A stretch of DNA of 26,909 bases from CALXVA01 sp964587175 (GCA_964587175.1 CAZPKK010000017.1:1-26909); one strand, 5' to 3'. Numbered from the stretch's first letter, positions 7,133 through 15,713 are shown. Numbers and translations: made by a program. Notes: a model not told the origin generated them from the sequence alone.

Positions 7133-8713
7133 TTATTCAATTTCTAAATATTCGTCATATGTTACTTCTTTATCTACTACTCCATTTTGTTTTAAATCTA
7201 TTATTCTGTTCGCTACTGTTTGAGTTAATTGATGATCGTGTGATGTGAATAATAATATTCCTTTGAATTTCATTAATCCTTCATTTAATGCAGTTATACT
7301 TTCCATATCTAGATGATTTGTTGGCTCATCAAATATTAGTAAATTTGCCCCTGATAGCATTATTTTAGAAAGCACACATCTTACTTTCTCTCCTCCTGAT
7401 AAAACATTAACTTCTTTTAATGCTTCTTCTCCCGAAAATAACATTCTTCCTAAAAAGCTTCTTACATATGTTTCATCTGGATCTTTTGAATATTGTCTTA
7501 ACCAATCTGTTATTGATAAATCAGATTCAAACAAATAATTGTTATCTTTTGGGAAATAATTTGTTGTTATTGTTGTACCATATTTGATAGTTCCCGAATC
7601 TGGTTCTAATTCCCCTGCTAAAATTTGGAATAAGACTGTTTTTGCATTTTCATTATCTGCTAAAAATGTTATTTTATCACCTGGTTTTACTACAAAAGAA
7701 ACTTTATCTAATATTTTCTCTCCATTTATTGTTTTTGATATATTTCTAACTTCTAAAATATCTTTGCCAGGTTCTCTATCTGGCTTAAAATCAATATATG
7801 GATATCTTCTATTTGATGGTTTTATTTCGTCTAGTTCAATTTTTTCTAATGACTTCTTTCTCGATGTTGCTTGTTTAGATTTTGAAGCATTTGCACTAAA
7901 TCTTGCAATAAATTCTTGAAGTTCTTTGATTTTTTCTTCTTTCTTTTTATTAGCTTCCTTCATCTGCTTTAATGCTAATTGGCTTGATTCATACCAAAAA
8001 TCATAATTTCCCGGATACACTTTTATTTTTCCGAAATCCACATCTGCAATATGTGTACATACTTTATTTAAAAAGTATCTGTCATGTGATACAACTATAA
8101 CCGTGTTTTCAAAATTAATTAAAAACTCTTCTAGCCAACTTATACTTTTTACATCTAAGTCATTTGTAGGTTCATCTAAAAGCAATATATCAGGGTTTCC
8201 AAATAGCGCTTGAGCTAGTAAAACTTTTACTTTTTCTTTTGGTTCTATTTCACTCATTATTTTATAATGTTTTTCTGTGTCTATTCCTAAATCATTTAAT
8301 AGAACTGCTGCATCAGATTCTGCATTCCAACCATCAAGTTCTGCAAATCTTTCTTCTAATTTTGCAGCTTTCATTCCATCTTCTTCTGAAAAATCTGGTT
8401 TCGCATATATTGCTTCTTTTTCTTTCACTATATTATATAATTCTTGATTACCCATAATTACTGTGTCCATAACAGTGTATTCTTCAAATGCGAAGTGATT
8501 TTGTTGCAAAACTGAAATTCTTTCTTGCTTTTCTTTTGAAACTTCTCCCTTACTTGGTTCTATTTCTCCTGATAAAACTTTTAAGAAAGTAGATTTTCCA
8601 GCTCCATTTGCTCCTATAATTCCATAGCAACATCCTTTATTAAATTTAATGTTTACATCTTCAAACAAAGTCCTTTTTCCAAATCTAATTGTAACTCCTG
8701 TTGCTGTTAACAT
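7133..8713 (-). CDS. ABC-F family ATPase, YbiT/YkpA-like
   Basis: This is a soluble twin-ABC protein of the ABC-F class, whose members act on ribosomes during translation rather than in transport. The first ABC domain has a full Walker A (GANGAGKSTF) and DEPTNDLD, but its signature position is degenerate (SEIEPKEKVKVLLAQAL), as in E. coli YbiT. A lysine-rich linker with ELQEFIARFSANASKSKQAT joins the halves. The second domain has a proper LSGGEKVRCVLS and DEPTNHLDMES, but its Walker A is replaced by LADNENAKTVLF, without the Gly-Lys-Ser core. No C-terminal extension is present. Two ATGs lie six bases apart; AGGAGG is 2 bases from the first (8719) and 8 from the second (8713), and family members start MLxxxxVT, so 8713 is chosen (526 residues). 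Antibiotic resistance by target protection is not indicated. Confidence 0.92.
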   Translation of the reverse strand: MLTATGVTIRFGKRTLFEDVNIKFNKGCCYGIIGANGAGKSTFLKVLSGEIEPSKGEVSKEKQERISVLQQNHFAFEEYTVMDTVIMGNQELYNIVKEKEAIYAKPDFSEEDGMKAAKLEERFAELDGWNAESDAAVLLNDLGIDTEKHYKIMSEIEPKEKVKVLLAQALFGNPDILLLDEPTNDLDVKSISWLEEFLINFENTVIVVSHDRYFLNKVCTHIADVDFGKIKVYPGNYDFWYESSQLALKQMKEANKKKEEKIKELQEFIARFSANASKSKQATSRKKSLEKIELDEIKPSNRRYPYIDFKPDREPGKDILEVRNISKTINGEKILDKVSFVVKPGDKITFLADNENAKTVLFQILAGELEPDSGTIKYGTTITTNYFPKDNNYLFESDLSITDWLRQYSKDPDETYVRSFLGRMLFSGEEALKEVNVLSGGEKVRCVLSKIMLSGANLLIFDEPTNHLDMESITALNEGLMKFKGILLFTSHDHQLTQTVANRIIDLKQNGVVDKEVTYDEYLEIE

Positions 8714-8752
8714 TCTCATTTCCTCCTACCACTATTTTTTCTAACATATATT

Positions 8753-8781
8753 ATTTTAACATGCATTTACTGTTTTGTCAC
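8753..8781 (-). promoter_or_regulatory. Probable promoter of the ABC-F gene
   Basis: The minus strand reads GTGACA (8781-8776), a 17-base spacer and TAAAAT (8758-8753), 40 bases before the chosen start. Five of six bases match in both hexamers. Confidence 0.45.
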
Positions 8782-8815
8782 TCATTATTCAAACATACGG
8801 ACAGCCAATTTGTAT

Positions 8816-9766
8816 TTAATCTAGCATTCCCTTTTTCTTAAGCCATATTGTAGCTATTATACCAATTAATAATGAGGCTAAAACTATTATAGGGAAACCC
8901 AACAGATTATTTTCCATTGGAACTGTTACATTCATTCCCCAATAGCTGGCTATCATTGTTGGTATTGCTAAAATAATAGTAATTGACGTTAGATATTTCA
9001 TTACTCCATTTAGATTATTTGAAATAATTGAAGCATATGCATCCATCGTTCCTGTGAGGATGTCTCTATATATCCCCGCCATTTCTATGGCTTGTTTATT
9101 TTCTATAATTGCATCTTCTAGTAAATCTTCATCTTCTTCGTATAATTTTATTAAATTTCCGCGCATAGTTTTTTCCATAACTACTTCATTTGATTTTAAG
9201 GATGTCGTAAAATACACAAGTCCTTTTTCTAAACTTAATAATTTTAGAAGCTCCTTATTTTTCATAGATTTTTTTAATACACTTTCTGCTATTTCTGTCT
9301 CTTTATTCAGTTTTCTTAATAAATTTAGAAACATCTCAGAATTTGAGTAGAAAATTTGTAACAGCATCCTACTTTTCTTATAAGTAATTATGGTTTTCAG
9401 TTTCTTTTTGTGCAAATCTTCTATAATCTGATTTTTAGTTAATGAAACTGTTATTATATAGTCATCTCTAACAAAAACAACTCCAATTGGCATTGTACTA
9501 TATACCTTTGAACCAGATTCAATATCCATAATAGGTGTATCTATAATAAATAGTATTGTATTATCGTCATCTTCAACATCTACTCTTGCTTTTTCCTCTG
9601 GGTCTAATGCGTATCGTATAAAATCTTCTTGTATATTAATATTTTGGCATACTTCTTCTATTTCTTTGTCACTCGGTGAAACCATGTTTATCCAGTTTCC
9701 CCTTTTAAATTCTTTAGTCTCTGTTGTTAAATTTGTTTCCAAATCTGTATAATACATTTTAAACAT
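8816..9766 (-). CDS. corA: CorA family magnesium (divalent cation) channel
   Basis: This is a pentameric inner-membrane Mg2+ channel subunit. The long cytoplasmic N-terminal domain (about residues 1-250) is acidic and helical. Two C-terminal membrane helices follow (YLTSITIILAIPTMIASYWG and LLGFPIIVLASLLIGIIATI). Between them lies the hallmark GMN motif, here YWGMNVTVPMENN, and the protein ends with the usual short Lys-rich tail. A GTG at 9775 overlaps the AAGGGG ribosome site, so it cannot be the start; the ATG at 9766 is 8 bases from that site and gives 316 residues, the family length. It is transcribed away from tRNA-Lys and is followed about 100 bases later by the ABC-F gene with its own promoter. 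Confidence 0.94.
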   Translation of the reverse strand: MFKMYYTDLETNLTTETKEFKRGNWINMVSPSDKEIEEVCQNINIQEDFIRYALDPEEKARVDVEDDDNTILFIIDTPIMDIESGSKVYSTMPIGVVFVRDDYIITVSLTKNQIIEDLHKKKLKTIITYKKSRMLLQIFYSNSEMFLNLLRKLNKETEIAESVLKKSMKNKELLKLLSLEKGLVYFTTSLKSNEVVMEKTMRGNLIKLYEEDEDLLEDAIIENKQAIEMAGIYRDILTGTMDAYASIISNNLNGVMKYLTSITIILAIPTMIASYWGMNVTVPMENNLLGFPIIVLASLLIGIIATIWLKKKGMLD

Positions 9767-9788
9767 AGTTATCACCCCTTAGGATAAT

Positions 9789-9817
9789 ATATTAACATAA
9801 ATCATCTTTAATTACAA
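9789..9817 (-). promoter_or_regulatory. Possible corA promoter
   Basis: The minus strand has TTGTAA (9817-9812), 17 bases, then TAATAT (9794-9789), just upstream of the ribosome site. It is divergent from the tRNA-Lys promoter that starts 19 bases away. Confidence 0.4.
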
Positions 9818-9835
9818 CTTAAATTCGAAAAATTG

Positions 9836-9864
9836 TTGACAAAACCTTGTTTAGGAATTATAAT
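9836..9864 (+). promoter_or_regulatory. Consensus promoter of tRNA-Lys(CTT)
   Basis: TTGACA (9836-9841), a 17-base spacer and TATAAT (9859-9864) form a perfect sigma-A promoter 20 bases before the tRNA, as expected for a highly expressed stable RNA. Confidence 0.9.
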
Positions 9865-9883
9865 ATTAATGTTGTTTTTGTTA

Positions 9884-9960
9884 TGCGCCATTAGCTCAGT
9901 TGGTAGAGCAGTTGACTCTTAATCAAATGGTCGGAGGTTCGAATCCTCTATGGCGCACCA
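9884..9960 (+). tRNA. tRNA-Lys (anticodon CTT)
   Basis: A complete cloverleaf: acceptor TGCGCCA pairs with TGGCGCA, the D arm is AGCTCAGTTGGTAGAGCA, the anticodon loop CTCTTAA gives CTT, the T arm is GGAGGTTCGAATCCTC, and CCA is encoded. It reads the AAG codon and complements the TTT-anticodon tRNA-Lys at 17434-17509. Confidence 0.97.
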
Positions 9961-9967
9961 ACTTTTG

Positions 9968-9993
9968 AAAGATGGTTTTTTCCATCTTTTTTT
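9968..9993 (+). terminator. Terminator of tRNA-Lys
   Basis: AAAGATGG (9968-9975) pairs with CCATCTTT (9982-9989) across a T loop and runs into more Ts, directly after the tRNA. Confidence 0.85.
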
Positions 9994-9995
9994 AT

Positions 9996-10023
9996 TTGAT
10001 ATTTATTTGAAGTATGATATAAT
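9996..10023 (+). promoter_or_regulatory. glyA promoter
   Basis: TTGATA (9996-10001), a 16-base spacer and TATAAT (10018-10023) with an extended TGA before it. It starts right after the tRNA terminator and 31 bases before the glyA start. Confidence 0.7.
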
Positions 10024-10053
10024 GTGATAAATTTATTTAATGGGGGTGCTAAA

Positions 10054-11334
10054 ATGGAATTTGAACACGTAAAAAATACTGATATTGATGTTTATGAAGC
10101 TTTAATGTCAGAAAAGAAAAGAGAACAAAATTGTTTAGAATTAATAGCTAGTGAAAATTTCACAAGCTTTTCTGTAATGGAAGCAATGGGAAGCTTTCAC
10201 ACAAACAAGTATGCTGAAGGTTATCCGGGAAACAGATATTATGCTGGTTGCAACTATGTAGATGTAACCGAAAATTTAGCTAGAGATAGAGCATGTAAAT
10301 TATTTGGTGCAGAACATGCTAATGTTCAACCACATAGTGGTGCACAAGCTAATGAAGCCGTCTATATTGCTTGTTTGAGAACAGGAGATAAAGTATTAAC
10401 AATGACACTAAATTCAGGAGCTCACATAACTCATATGTCTTCTGCAACAGCTCAGTCCAGATTTTACACACCTGTATATTATGACGTAAATCCTGATACT
10501 TATTTAATAGATTATGATGAAGTTGAAAGATTAGCTTTAGAAAATTTACCTAGACTAATTATCTGCGGAGCTAGTGCTTATCCTAGGCAGATTGATTTTG
10601 AACGTTTTAGAAAGATTACAGATAAAGTAAATGAAATTAAAGCACAAACTGAAGAATTAACTCAAGATAATAAGTGTCTTCTTATGTGTGATATGGCACA
10701 TATAGCAGGTTTAGTTGCTACTGGAGCTCATCCAACCCCTATACCTTATTGTGATTTTGTAACTTCTACTACTCATAAAACTTTAAGAGGTCCTAGAGGA
10801 GGCTTAATTCTTTGCAAAGCAGAATGGGCTAAAAAAATAGATTTAGCTGTTTTTCCAAGATTACAAGGTGGTGGTTTACAACATGTTGTTGCTGCAAAAG
10901 CTGTATGTTTTGGTGAAGATTTAAAGCCAGAATTTACCGAATATATAAATCAAGTGCTTGCTAATGCTAAAATCCTAGCAAAAAGTTTAAAGTCTTACGG
11001 ATTTAATGTTTTAACTGGAGGGACAGATAATCATCTTATTTTGCTAGATTTAAGAAATAAAAGAATTACTGGAAAAGAATTAGAAGAAAGGCTAGATAAT
11101 GTAGGAATTACAGTTAATAAAAATGCTGTGCCTTTTGATACTGAGAAGAAAACAACAACTAGTGGAATTCGTTTAGGAACTCCTGCTCTTACAACAAGAG
11201 GTTTTACTGAGGATGATATGGAAGTTATTGCAAAACTTATTAACATTATGTCTGATGATAATTATAAAGAACATGTGGAAAGTGTAAAGGAAGAAGTTGC
11301 AAATCTTTGCAAGAAACATCCATTGTATGAATAA
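10054..11334 (+). CDS. glyA: Serine hydroxymethyltransferase (divergent variant)
   Basis: This PLP enzyme interconverts serine and glycine while loading one carbon onto tetrahydrofolate. Family marks are LELIASENFTS, NKYAEGYPGNRYYAGC, VQPHSGAQANEAVY, DMAHIAGLVATGAHPTP and the PLP-lysine site TTHKTLRGPRGG (Lys242). The start at 10054 follows a GGGGGTG site; an in-frame GTG at 10024 lies within 3 bases of the promoter -10 and is rejected. The product has 426 residues. Two points are unusual. The segment that in most SHMTs reads LSHGGHLTHG is here TLNSGAHITHMSSATAQ, and a Lys/Glu/Gln-rich insertion (about residues 190-208) precedes the DMAHIAG strand. Both may mark a lineage-specific form; function as SHMT is still the best call. 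It is a single gene with its own promoter and terminator. Confidence 0.93.
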   Translation: MEFEHVKNTDIDVYEALMSEKKREQNCLELIASENFTSFSVMEAMGSFHTNKYAEGYPGNRYYAGCNYVDVTENLARDRACKLFGAEHANVQPHSGAQANEAVYIACLRTGDKVLTMTLNSGAHITHMSSATAQSRFYTPVYYDVNPDTYLIDYDEVERLALENLPRLIICGASAYPRQIDFERFRKITDKVNEIKAQTEELTQDNKCLLMCDMAHIAGLVATGAHPTPIPYCDFVTSTTHKTLRGPRGGLILCKAEWAKKIDLAVFPRLQGGGLQHVVAAKAVCFGEDLKPEFTEYINQVLANAKILAKSLKSYGFNVLTGGTDNHLILLDLRNKRITGKELEERLDNVGITVNKNAVPFDTEKKTTTSGIRLGTPALTTRGFTEDDMEVIAKLINIMSDDNYKEHVESVKEEVANLCKKHPLYE

Positions 11335-11396
11335 TTTATTTTACACAACAGGCACTCTCCCCTTTTTTAATTGTATAAGATTAATAATTAGATAGA

Positions 11397-11450
11397 GTGA
11401 AACAGTGGTGATAGTATTAATCCTGTCACCACTGTTTCACTTTTATTTTT
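11397..11450 (+). terminator. Strong terminator after glyA
   Basis: A perfect 15 bp stem (GTGAAACAGTGGTGA at 11397-11411 with its complement at 11426-11440) with a 14-base loop is followed by TTTTATTTTT. It sits between converging glyA and the glycosyltransferase gene. Confidence 0.9.
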
Positions 11451-11455
11451 ATTTT

Positions 11456-13033
11456 CTAATATATATAATACACTGTACTTAACCATAATCTTGTAATATC
11501 ATCGCAATTATTATATCCTAATGCATTTTTTATGGTTTCTATTATACTATCATTATCTTGTCCATCATTTATAAAAACAATAATTCCATTTGAAACATCT
11601 TTTCCTTCTAATATATTTTGTATATTTTCTTCTGTACAATCCATATCTTTTGCAATATACGATTCATCTATTTTGGAAAACAATAAAATATCATTTAGGA
11701 ATCCTGATGTTTCTGATTTATAGATATATATTGTTGGTAGATTCAATTCTGTGCTCAATTTTTCTACTATTTGCTTTTTTTCTGCATATAAAAGCTCTGG
11801 CTCCATATTAAATATTAATGGTGAAACTAAAACAAAGCAAAGCAATATAATAATTAATATGTTTACTGTTTTTTCTTTAAATATGTTCTGTATTACTTTA
11901 TATAAACAATATATTACTATAATAAATATAAGTCCACATACTGGTACAATATATCTTAAAACATTCCAAGGCGAAGCTATTGAAGCAATTATAAAGAAAA
12001 ATAGAGATGGTATTATAATAATTTCTAAAATATCTTTTTTATCTTTGTCTAATTTGTTTAATCTCTTTTTTCTTATTTTTATAAATATTAAAGATATTAT
12101 TATGATTGCTAAAATGGTATATAGCAAGTTGTTAAAACCATAATAATTTAAGTTATGCATCTGCTCTTTCATACTTGGTAATATTTGACTGATTTTTTCA
12201 AGTTTACTTATTACGCTCTGCCCTCTATATCCAAAAAACATATGCTGTATTGAATATGGGAATATAAGTAATGATACCCCACCTGCAATAAGCATTGTTA
12301 ATGTATAAAATAAAGCTTCTTTTTTTCTTTTTGCTTTAATATATTTTATTAAAAATACTATATACAAAACTGCTAAATAAAATAAATAATAATAGTGTGT
12401 TAGTACTCCTGTAAGTACAGAACTTCCAATTCCAATTAATAGTTTAATATCCAGTTTTTCTTTTTCTAATAGCTTTATATGTAAAAAAGTAATTATCAAT
12501 ACTTCTAATGTTAAAAGTGAATACATTCTAATGTATATAACATTGCTTAAGCTTGCCAATACTATTGAAGAAACAAAAGCTAAAACGGCTGATTTTACTT
12601 CTGCATTTTTTTCATTTTTTAATAATTTCTTTAATATTAGATACATGAAAATTGTAACAAAAGCATATATTATTATATTTAATCCAAAGCCTGACCATTT
12701 AGAAAAGTGTCCTTGAGTAATAGTCATTGCAATTCTTAAGAAAAGATAATAAAGAGGCGGGTGGACATCATTTTTTTGATTTTCATATACTGGTGTCCAA
12801 TCTCCTACTTCATCCTCTTGCAATGATAAATAATCTTCATAGTATTCTTTGTTGTGCCAATTATCAAAGAAATCTTCATTGTCTGTTATCTCTATTTTGT
12901 CATAATTTGTTAGTCCAAAAGAATATGCTTCATCTATATGTAAATATGGTTTATTTACTCCAACAAAAATATATATTACCGTTTGCAAAATTAATAATAT
13001 TAATAATACTATTAATCTCTTTTTGCTTTTCAT
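11456..13033 (-). CDS. Multi-pass membrane glycosyltransferase, GT39/ArnT-like (GT-C fold)
   Basis: The product is a 525-residue integral membrane protein with around 10-12 hydrophobic segments. After the first helix (residues 6-25) comes YLHIDEAYSFG, whose Asp-Glu pair matches the catalytic acidic motif of GT-C enzymes. The first outer loop ends in DVHPPLYYLFLRI, a typical motif of GT39/PMT_2-type polyprenyl-phosphate-sugar transferases. The C-terminal 90 residues form a hydrophilic outer domain. It probably transfers a lipid-linked sugar to a protein, lipid or wall polymer outside the membrane; the acceptor is unknown. The frame extends to 13114, but GAGGGG with 8-base spacing selects the ATG at 13033, which avoids overlap with the VanW gene. 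It lies 37 bases after the VanW gene and is probably co-transcribed with it. Confidence 0.85.
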   Translation of the reverse strand: MKSKKRLIVLLILLILQTVIYIFVGVNKPYLHIDEAYSFGLTNYDKIEITDNEDFFDNWHNKEYYEDYLSLQEDEVGDWTPVYENQKNDVHPPLYYLFLRIAMTITQGHFSKWSGFGLNIIIYAFVTIFMYLILKKLLKNEKNAEVKSAVLAFVSSIVLASLSNVIYIRMYSLLTLEVLIITFLHIKLLEKEKLDIKLLIGIGSSVLTGVLTHYYYLFYLAVLYIVFLIKYIKAKRKKEALFYTLTMLIAGGVSLLIFPYSIQHMFFGYRGQSVISKLEKISQILPSMKEQMHNLNYYGFNNLLYTILAIIIISLIFIKIRKKRLNKLDKDKKDILEIIIIPSLFFFIIASIASPWNVLRYIVPVCGLIFIIVIYCLYKVIQNIFKEKTVNILIIILLCFVLVSPLIFNMEPELLYAEKKQIVEKLSTELNLPTIYIYKSETSGFLNDILLFSKIDESYIAKDMDCTEENIQNILEGKDVSNGIIVFINDGQDNDSIIETIKNALGYNNCDDITRLWLSTVYYIY

Positions 13034-13070
13034 TTGAATATCCCCTCTTTTAGTTATATACCATTTTTTG

Positions 13071-14885
13071 TTATGTTTCTTCTGTAGTATTGCTTTCTTC
13101 ATCATTTGTATCATCTTGACTAGTAGTTTCTTCTTCTTTTTCTACCTTTTTTGTTCCTCTTCTTATTATTCTTGTCATTGGATTATATGTATCTTTTGAT
13201 AGTAATGTTTTTGAAACCACTTCACCATTTAATTTAAGTATTCTATATGCTTCGCTTGTGCAACCATTATATCCTGATTGTTCAACTTCTTCTTTTCCCT
13301 CTTCTAATGTTGAATCATTTTCATATTGAGTTGTATATGATATATATGAAAGTACATTGGATTGAATTACAACCTCGTATTCTGTTTCTTCTTCTATTCC
13401 ATATATACTCATTGTACATACTCCGTTTTTTACTGTTGCTACAATTTTTATAGGATATGTTCTAGTGTTCTTGAATTTAAAATCTATAGAACCCCATGCA
13501 ACTGTTGCATCTCTTCCAGCATCAACATATGATGTTAAAAATTGATGATTACTTCTTTCCACAATTTCTAAATTTGCTAGTAATACTGCATTATATAATG
13601 TCGAAGAGGTTTGACAAATACCTCCTCCTACATCTTGCACTACCTTTCCTCCGGCATATGCTCCCGCTTCCTTATATCCTGCTTCTATTGTTCTTTCACC
13701 TACTGTTTGATTGTATGAAAATGTCTCTCCTGGCATAATAATTGTTCCATTTATTTTTTCTGCAGATATTTCCAAATTATTACTTCTATTTGTATTAGTA
13801 GGATCATATCTTGTAGTATATGTTGCAAGTTCATCTGGAAATGCTTCTTCTCCTAAATCTTCAAGTGTTTTATCTGGTATTGTAATTTCTAATGGTATAA
13901 CATATTCTTCTTTGTCTTCTGCTATTATTTTCTCTGCCTCTTCCATTGATATTGCAAAATCCACTCCATTTACATGTGTATGGACTTCTGTTTTTCCTGT
14001 TTCTTCATTTGTTGATACATAGGCATCTTGTGGTTCTTTATATATTTCGCTCCTTATTTGTTCTAAGTCTATTTCTGCTGGTTCTACGATTTCAGTAGGA
14101 ATTTCAATTAGTGCATATTTATTATTTATATCTTTAATTTCTTCTATAATGATTTCTTTTAACTCATCTTTTTTTATAGATAATCCTTCATTTCCTCTTA
14201 CTATTATTAGGTTTTCGTCTTCTATATAATAACTATTTTCTACTACTGTACCTGGTAATTTTGAAGAAATATCATTTATCTTCTCTTCTAATTCTTCATC
14301 ATTGTAATTTAAATCACAATCAATTTCTCTTCCGAATATTATAGTATATAAAATATTATAATTATTTGATATAATATTTCCATTTCTTCCAATATTATAT
14401 GCCTCACTTACTGCTGTTTCCACATCAAATGAAGCCTCTATCTGACTAGCACTTAGTGTGGTTTCATAATCATCTTTTTTTAGTGTCATTTCTTCTGAAA
14501 GTTTTGCGTTGATTATTTCATTGATTTCCTCTTTTGCTTCTTCTTTAGTCATATTGCTAATGTCTATACCCATTATTGTAATATTTCCTAATATTTTTTC
14601 ATTGTTTATATTAACTAGAGCAAAAACAATAGATAATATTATCAATATTATAATTAACGCAGAAATTATAATAACAGGAACTTTAATGTTTTTTCTTGGC
14701 TTTCTTTCGTTTTTCTTGATTTCTTTTTTATTTTCTATTGTATTTTTTTCTGGTTCATTTTTATTTTCAATCTTTCCTGCATCAGTTTCTTTATTAATTA
14801 TTTCTGTATTTCCTTCTTTTTTATTGTTTTTTTCTTCTATTTCTTTGTTTTCTATTTTTTCCTTTTTTGATTCATTTTCAATCAT
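13071..14885 (-). CDS. VanW family membrane-anchored cell-wall protein with G5-like C-terminus
   Basis: The product has 604 residues. Residues 1-66 are an extremely charged Lys/Glu/Asn tail, cytoplasmic by the inside-positive rule. A single membrane helix follows at about 69-92, and the rest is extracellular. The outer part has repeated alpha/beta segments (KNEKILGNITIMGIDISNM, then a second copy near the EDENLIIVRGNEGLSI region) like the putative peptidoglycan-binding domain seen with VanW. The VanW domain follows, with PGETFSYNQTVGERT, AGAYAGGKVVQDVGGGICQ and SSTLYNAVLLANLEIVERSNHQ. The C-terminus resembles a G5-type domain and ends in an acidic tail. VanW has no proven enzyme activity and does not by itself give vancomycin resistance. 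AGGAGA lies 9-10 bases before the start. First gene of a pair with the GT39-like transferase. Confidence 0.92.
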   Translation of the reverse strand: MIENESKKEKIENKEIEEKNNKKEGNTEIINKETDAGKIENKNEPEKNTIENKKEIKKNERKPRKNIKVPVIIISALIIILIILSIVFALVNINNEKILGNITIMGIDISNMTKEEAKEEINEIINAKLSEEMTLKKDDYETTLSASQIEASFDVETAVSEAYNIGRNGNIISNNYNILYTIIFGREIDCDLNYNDEELEEKINDISSKLPGTVVENSYYIEDENLIIVRGNEGLSIKKDELKEIIIEEIKDINNKYALIEIPTEIVEPAEIDLEQIRSEIYKEPQDAYVSTNEETGKTEVHTHVNGVDFAISMEEAEKIIAEDKEEYVIPLEITIPDKTLEDLGEEAFPDELATYTTRYDPTNTNRSNNLEISAEKINGTIIMPGETFSYNQTVGERTIEAGYKEAGAYAGGKVVQDVGGGICQTSSTLYNAVLLANLEIVERSNHQFLTSYVDAGRDATVAWGSIDFKFKNTRTYPIKIVATVKNGVCTMSIYGIEEETEYEVVIQSNVLSYISYTTQYENDSTLEEGKEEVEQSGYNGCTSEAYRILKLNGEVVSKTLLSKDTYNPMTRIIRRGTKKVEKEEETTSQDDTNDEESNTTEET

Positions 14886-14931
14886 AAATCTACTTCTCCT
14901 TTTATTTCATCTTATACGGATTTACATGTTT

Positions 14932-14960
14932 ATATTACCATAAGCATCTGTTTTTTACAA
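14932..14960 (-). promoter_or_regulatory. Possible promoter of the VanW-glycosyltransferase pair
   Basis: The minus strand has TTGTAA (14960-14955), 17 bases, TAATAT (14937-14932), about 45 bases before the VanW start. It diverges from the regulator promoter at 15000. Confidence 0.4.
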
Positions 14961-14999
14961 CTAATTTTCTACTATATTTTACAAAAAAAATGTTTTTAC

Positions 15000-15028
15000 T
15001 AGACATTTTTTTGTTTTTTATGTATAAT
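15000..15028 (+). promoter_or_regulatory. Promoter of the XRE/S24 regulator gene
   Basis: TAGACA (15000-15005), a 17-base T-rich spacer and TATAAT (15023-15028), 33 bases before the ATG at 15062. Confidence 0.65.
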
Positions 15029-15061
15029 TTATAAAGATTTTGATGAAAGAAGTTGATACAA

Positions 15062-15649
15062 ATGATAGGTGATATGCTTTCGAGAGCTCGAAATGAAAAA
15101 AACGTACAAAAAGCTGAACTTTCTAGACGTACAAATATTAATATTGGACATATTTCTCATATAGAAAAAGAGGAAAGAAATCCGAGTCATAGGGCATTAA
15201 AAACCATTTGCAGGGCTTTAGAAATTCCTTATCAGCCCTTTATGTATATGTATGATAAAGTTTTTACAGAAGAACAAAAACTAAATAAGATGCCCGAACA
15301 TATTTCATATAACAAAATTTTAGCTGTCAGTTCTTTAGATTCTTTTATTGAGTGTCCTGTTGACTTACCAGGTGCTTCACTCGCTATAAAAGTAAGTGAT
15401 AATTCTATGGAACCTAGATTAGAAAAAGATGTATATGCTTTTGTTGAGCTTAATACCCCTTTAGAGAATAAGGATATTGGTGTTATAGAATATAAAGGTA
15501 AAATCCTCATAAGAAGATATGTAATAAGAAAAGATTCTTTATTATTAAGAGCTGATAACAAGAATTTTAAGGATATAGTACTTGAAGAAAAAGATGATTA
15601 TAATATTATTGGAAAAATAATTGGAACTAACACTGGTTTAATCTTTTAA
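15062..15649 (+). CDS. XRE-family regulator with S24 (LexA/CI-like) C-terminal domain, probably non-cleaving
   Basis: The product has 195 residues. The N-terminal helix-turn-helix (about residues 3-60) reads LSRARNEKNVQKAELSRRTN, then INIGHISHIEKEERNPS, a clear Cro/CI-type DNA-binding domain. After a linker, residues 100-190 form an S24-like beta domain with the serine motif VSDNSMEPRLEKD. In LexA and CI the catalytic Lys lies in a VKR-type motif; the matching segment here is KILIRRYV, with Arg in that place, and no Ala-Gly cleavage site is evident. It may therefore repress without self-cleavage. An in-frame TTG at 15053 is less likely than the ATG at 15062. It is divergent from the VanW operon with 176 bases between starts, so autoregulation or control of that operon is possible, but no clear shared operator is visible. 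Confidence 0.85.
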   Translation: MIGDMLSRARNEKNVQKAELSRRTNINIGHISHIEKEERNPSHRALKTICRALEIPYQPFMYMYDKVFTEEQKLNKMPEHISYNKILAVSSLDSFIECPVDLPGASLAIKVSDNSMEPRLEKDVYAFVELNTPLENKDIGVIEYKGKILIRRYVIRKDSLLLRADNKNFKDIVLEEKDDYNIIGKIIGTNTGLIF

Positions 15650-15713
15650 ATAAATGATTAGATTTTATTAATTGATTTTTTTGCAAAATTTTTTATTTTT
15701 TTTATAAAAACTA

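Noticed and set aside
10024..10053. Upstream GTG start for glyA adding ten residues.
   Set aside because: The added codons contain the GGGGGTG ribosome site, and the GTG abuts the promoter -10; the ATG at 10054 fits.
13034..13114. Longer N-terminus of the glycosyltransferase overlapping the VanW gene.
   Set aside because: The GAGGGG site directly precedes the ATG at 13033, and the extension is Lys-rich with no match to the family start.
13071..14885. VanW taken as a vancomycin-resistance gene.
   Set aside because: There is no vanH, vanA/B, vanX, vanR or vanS nearby. VanW-domain proteins are common in Clostridia, and the nearby Ddl looks like a normal D-Ala-D-Ala enzyme.
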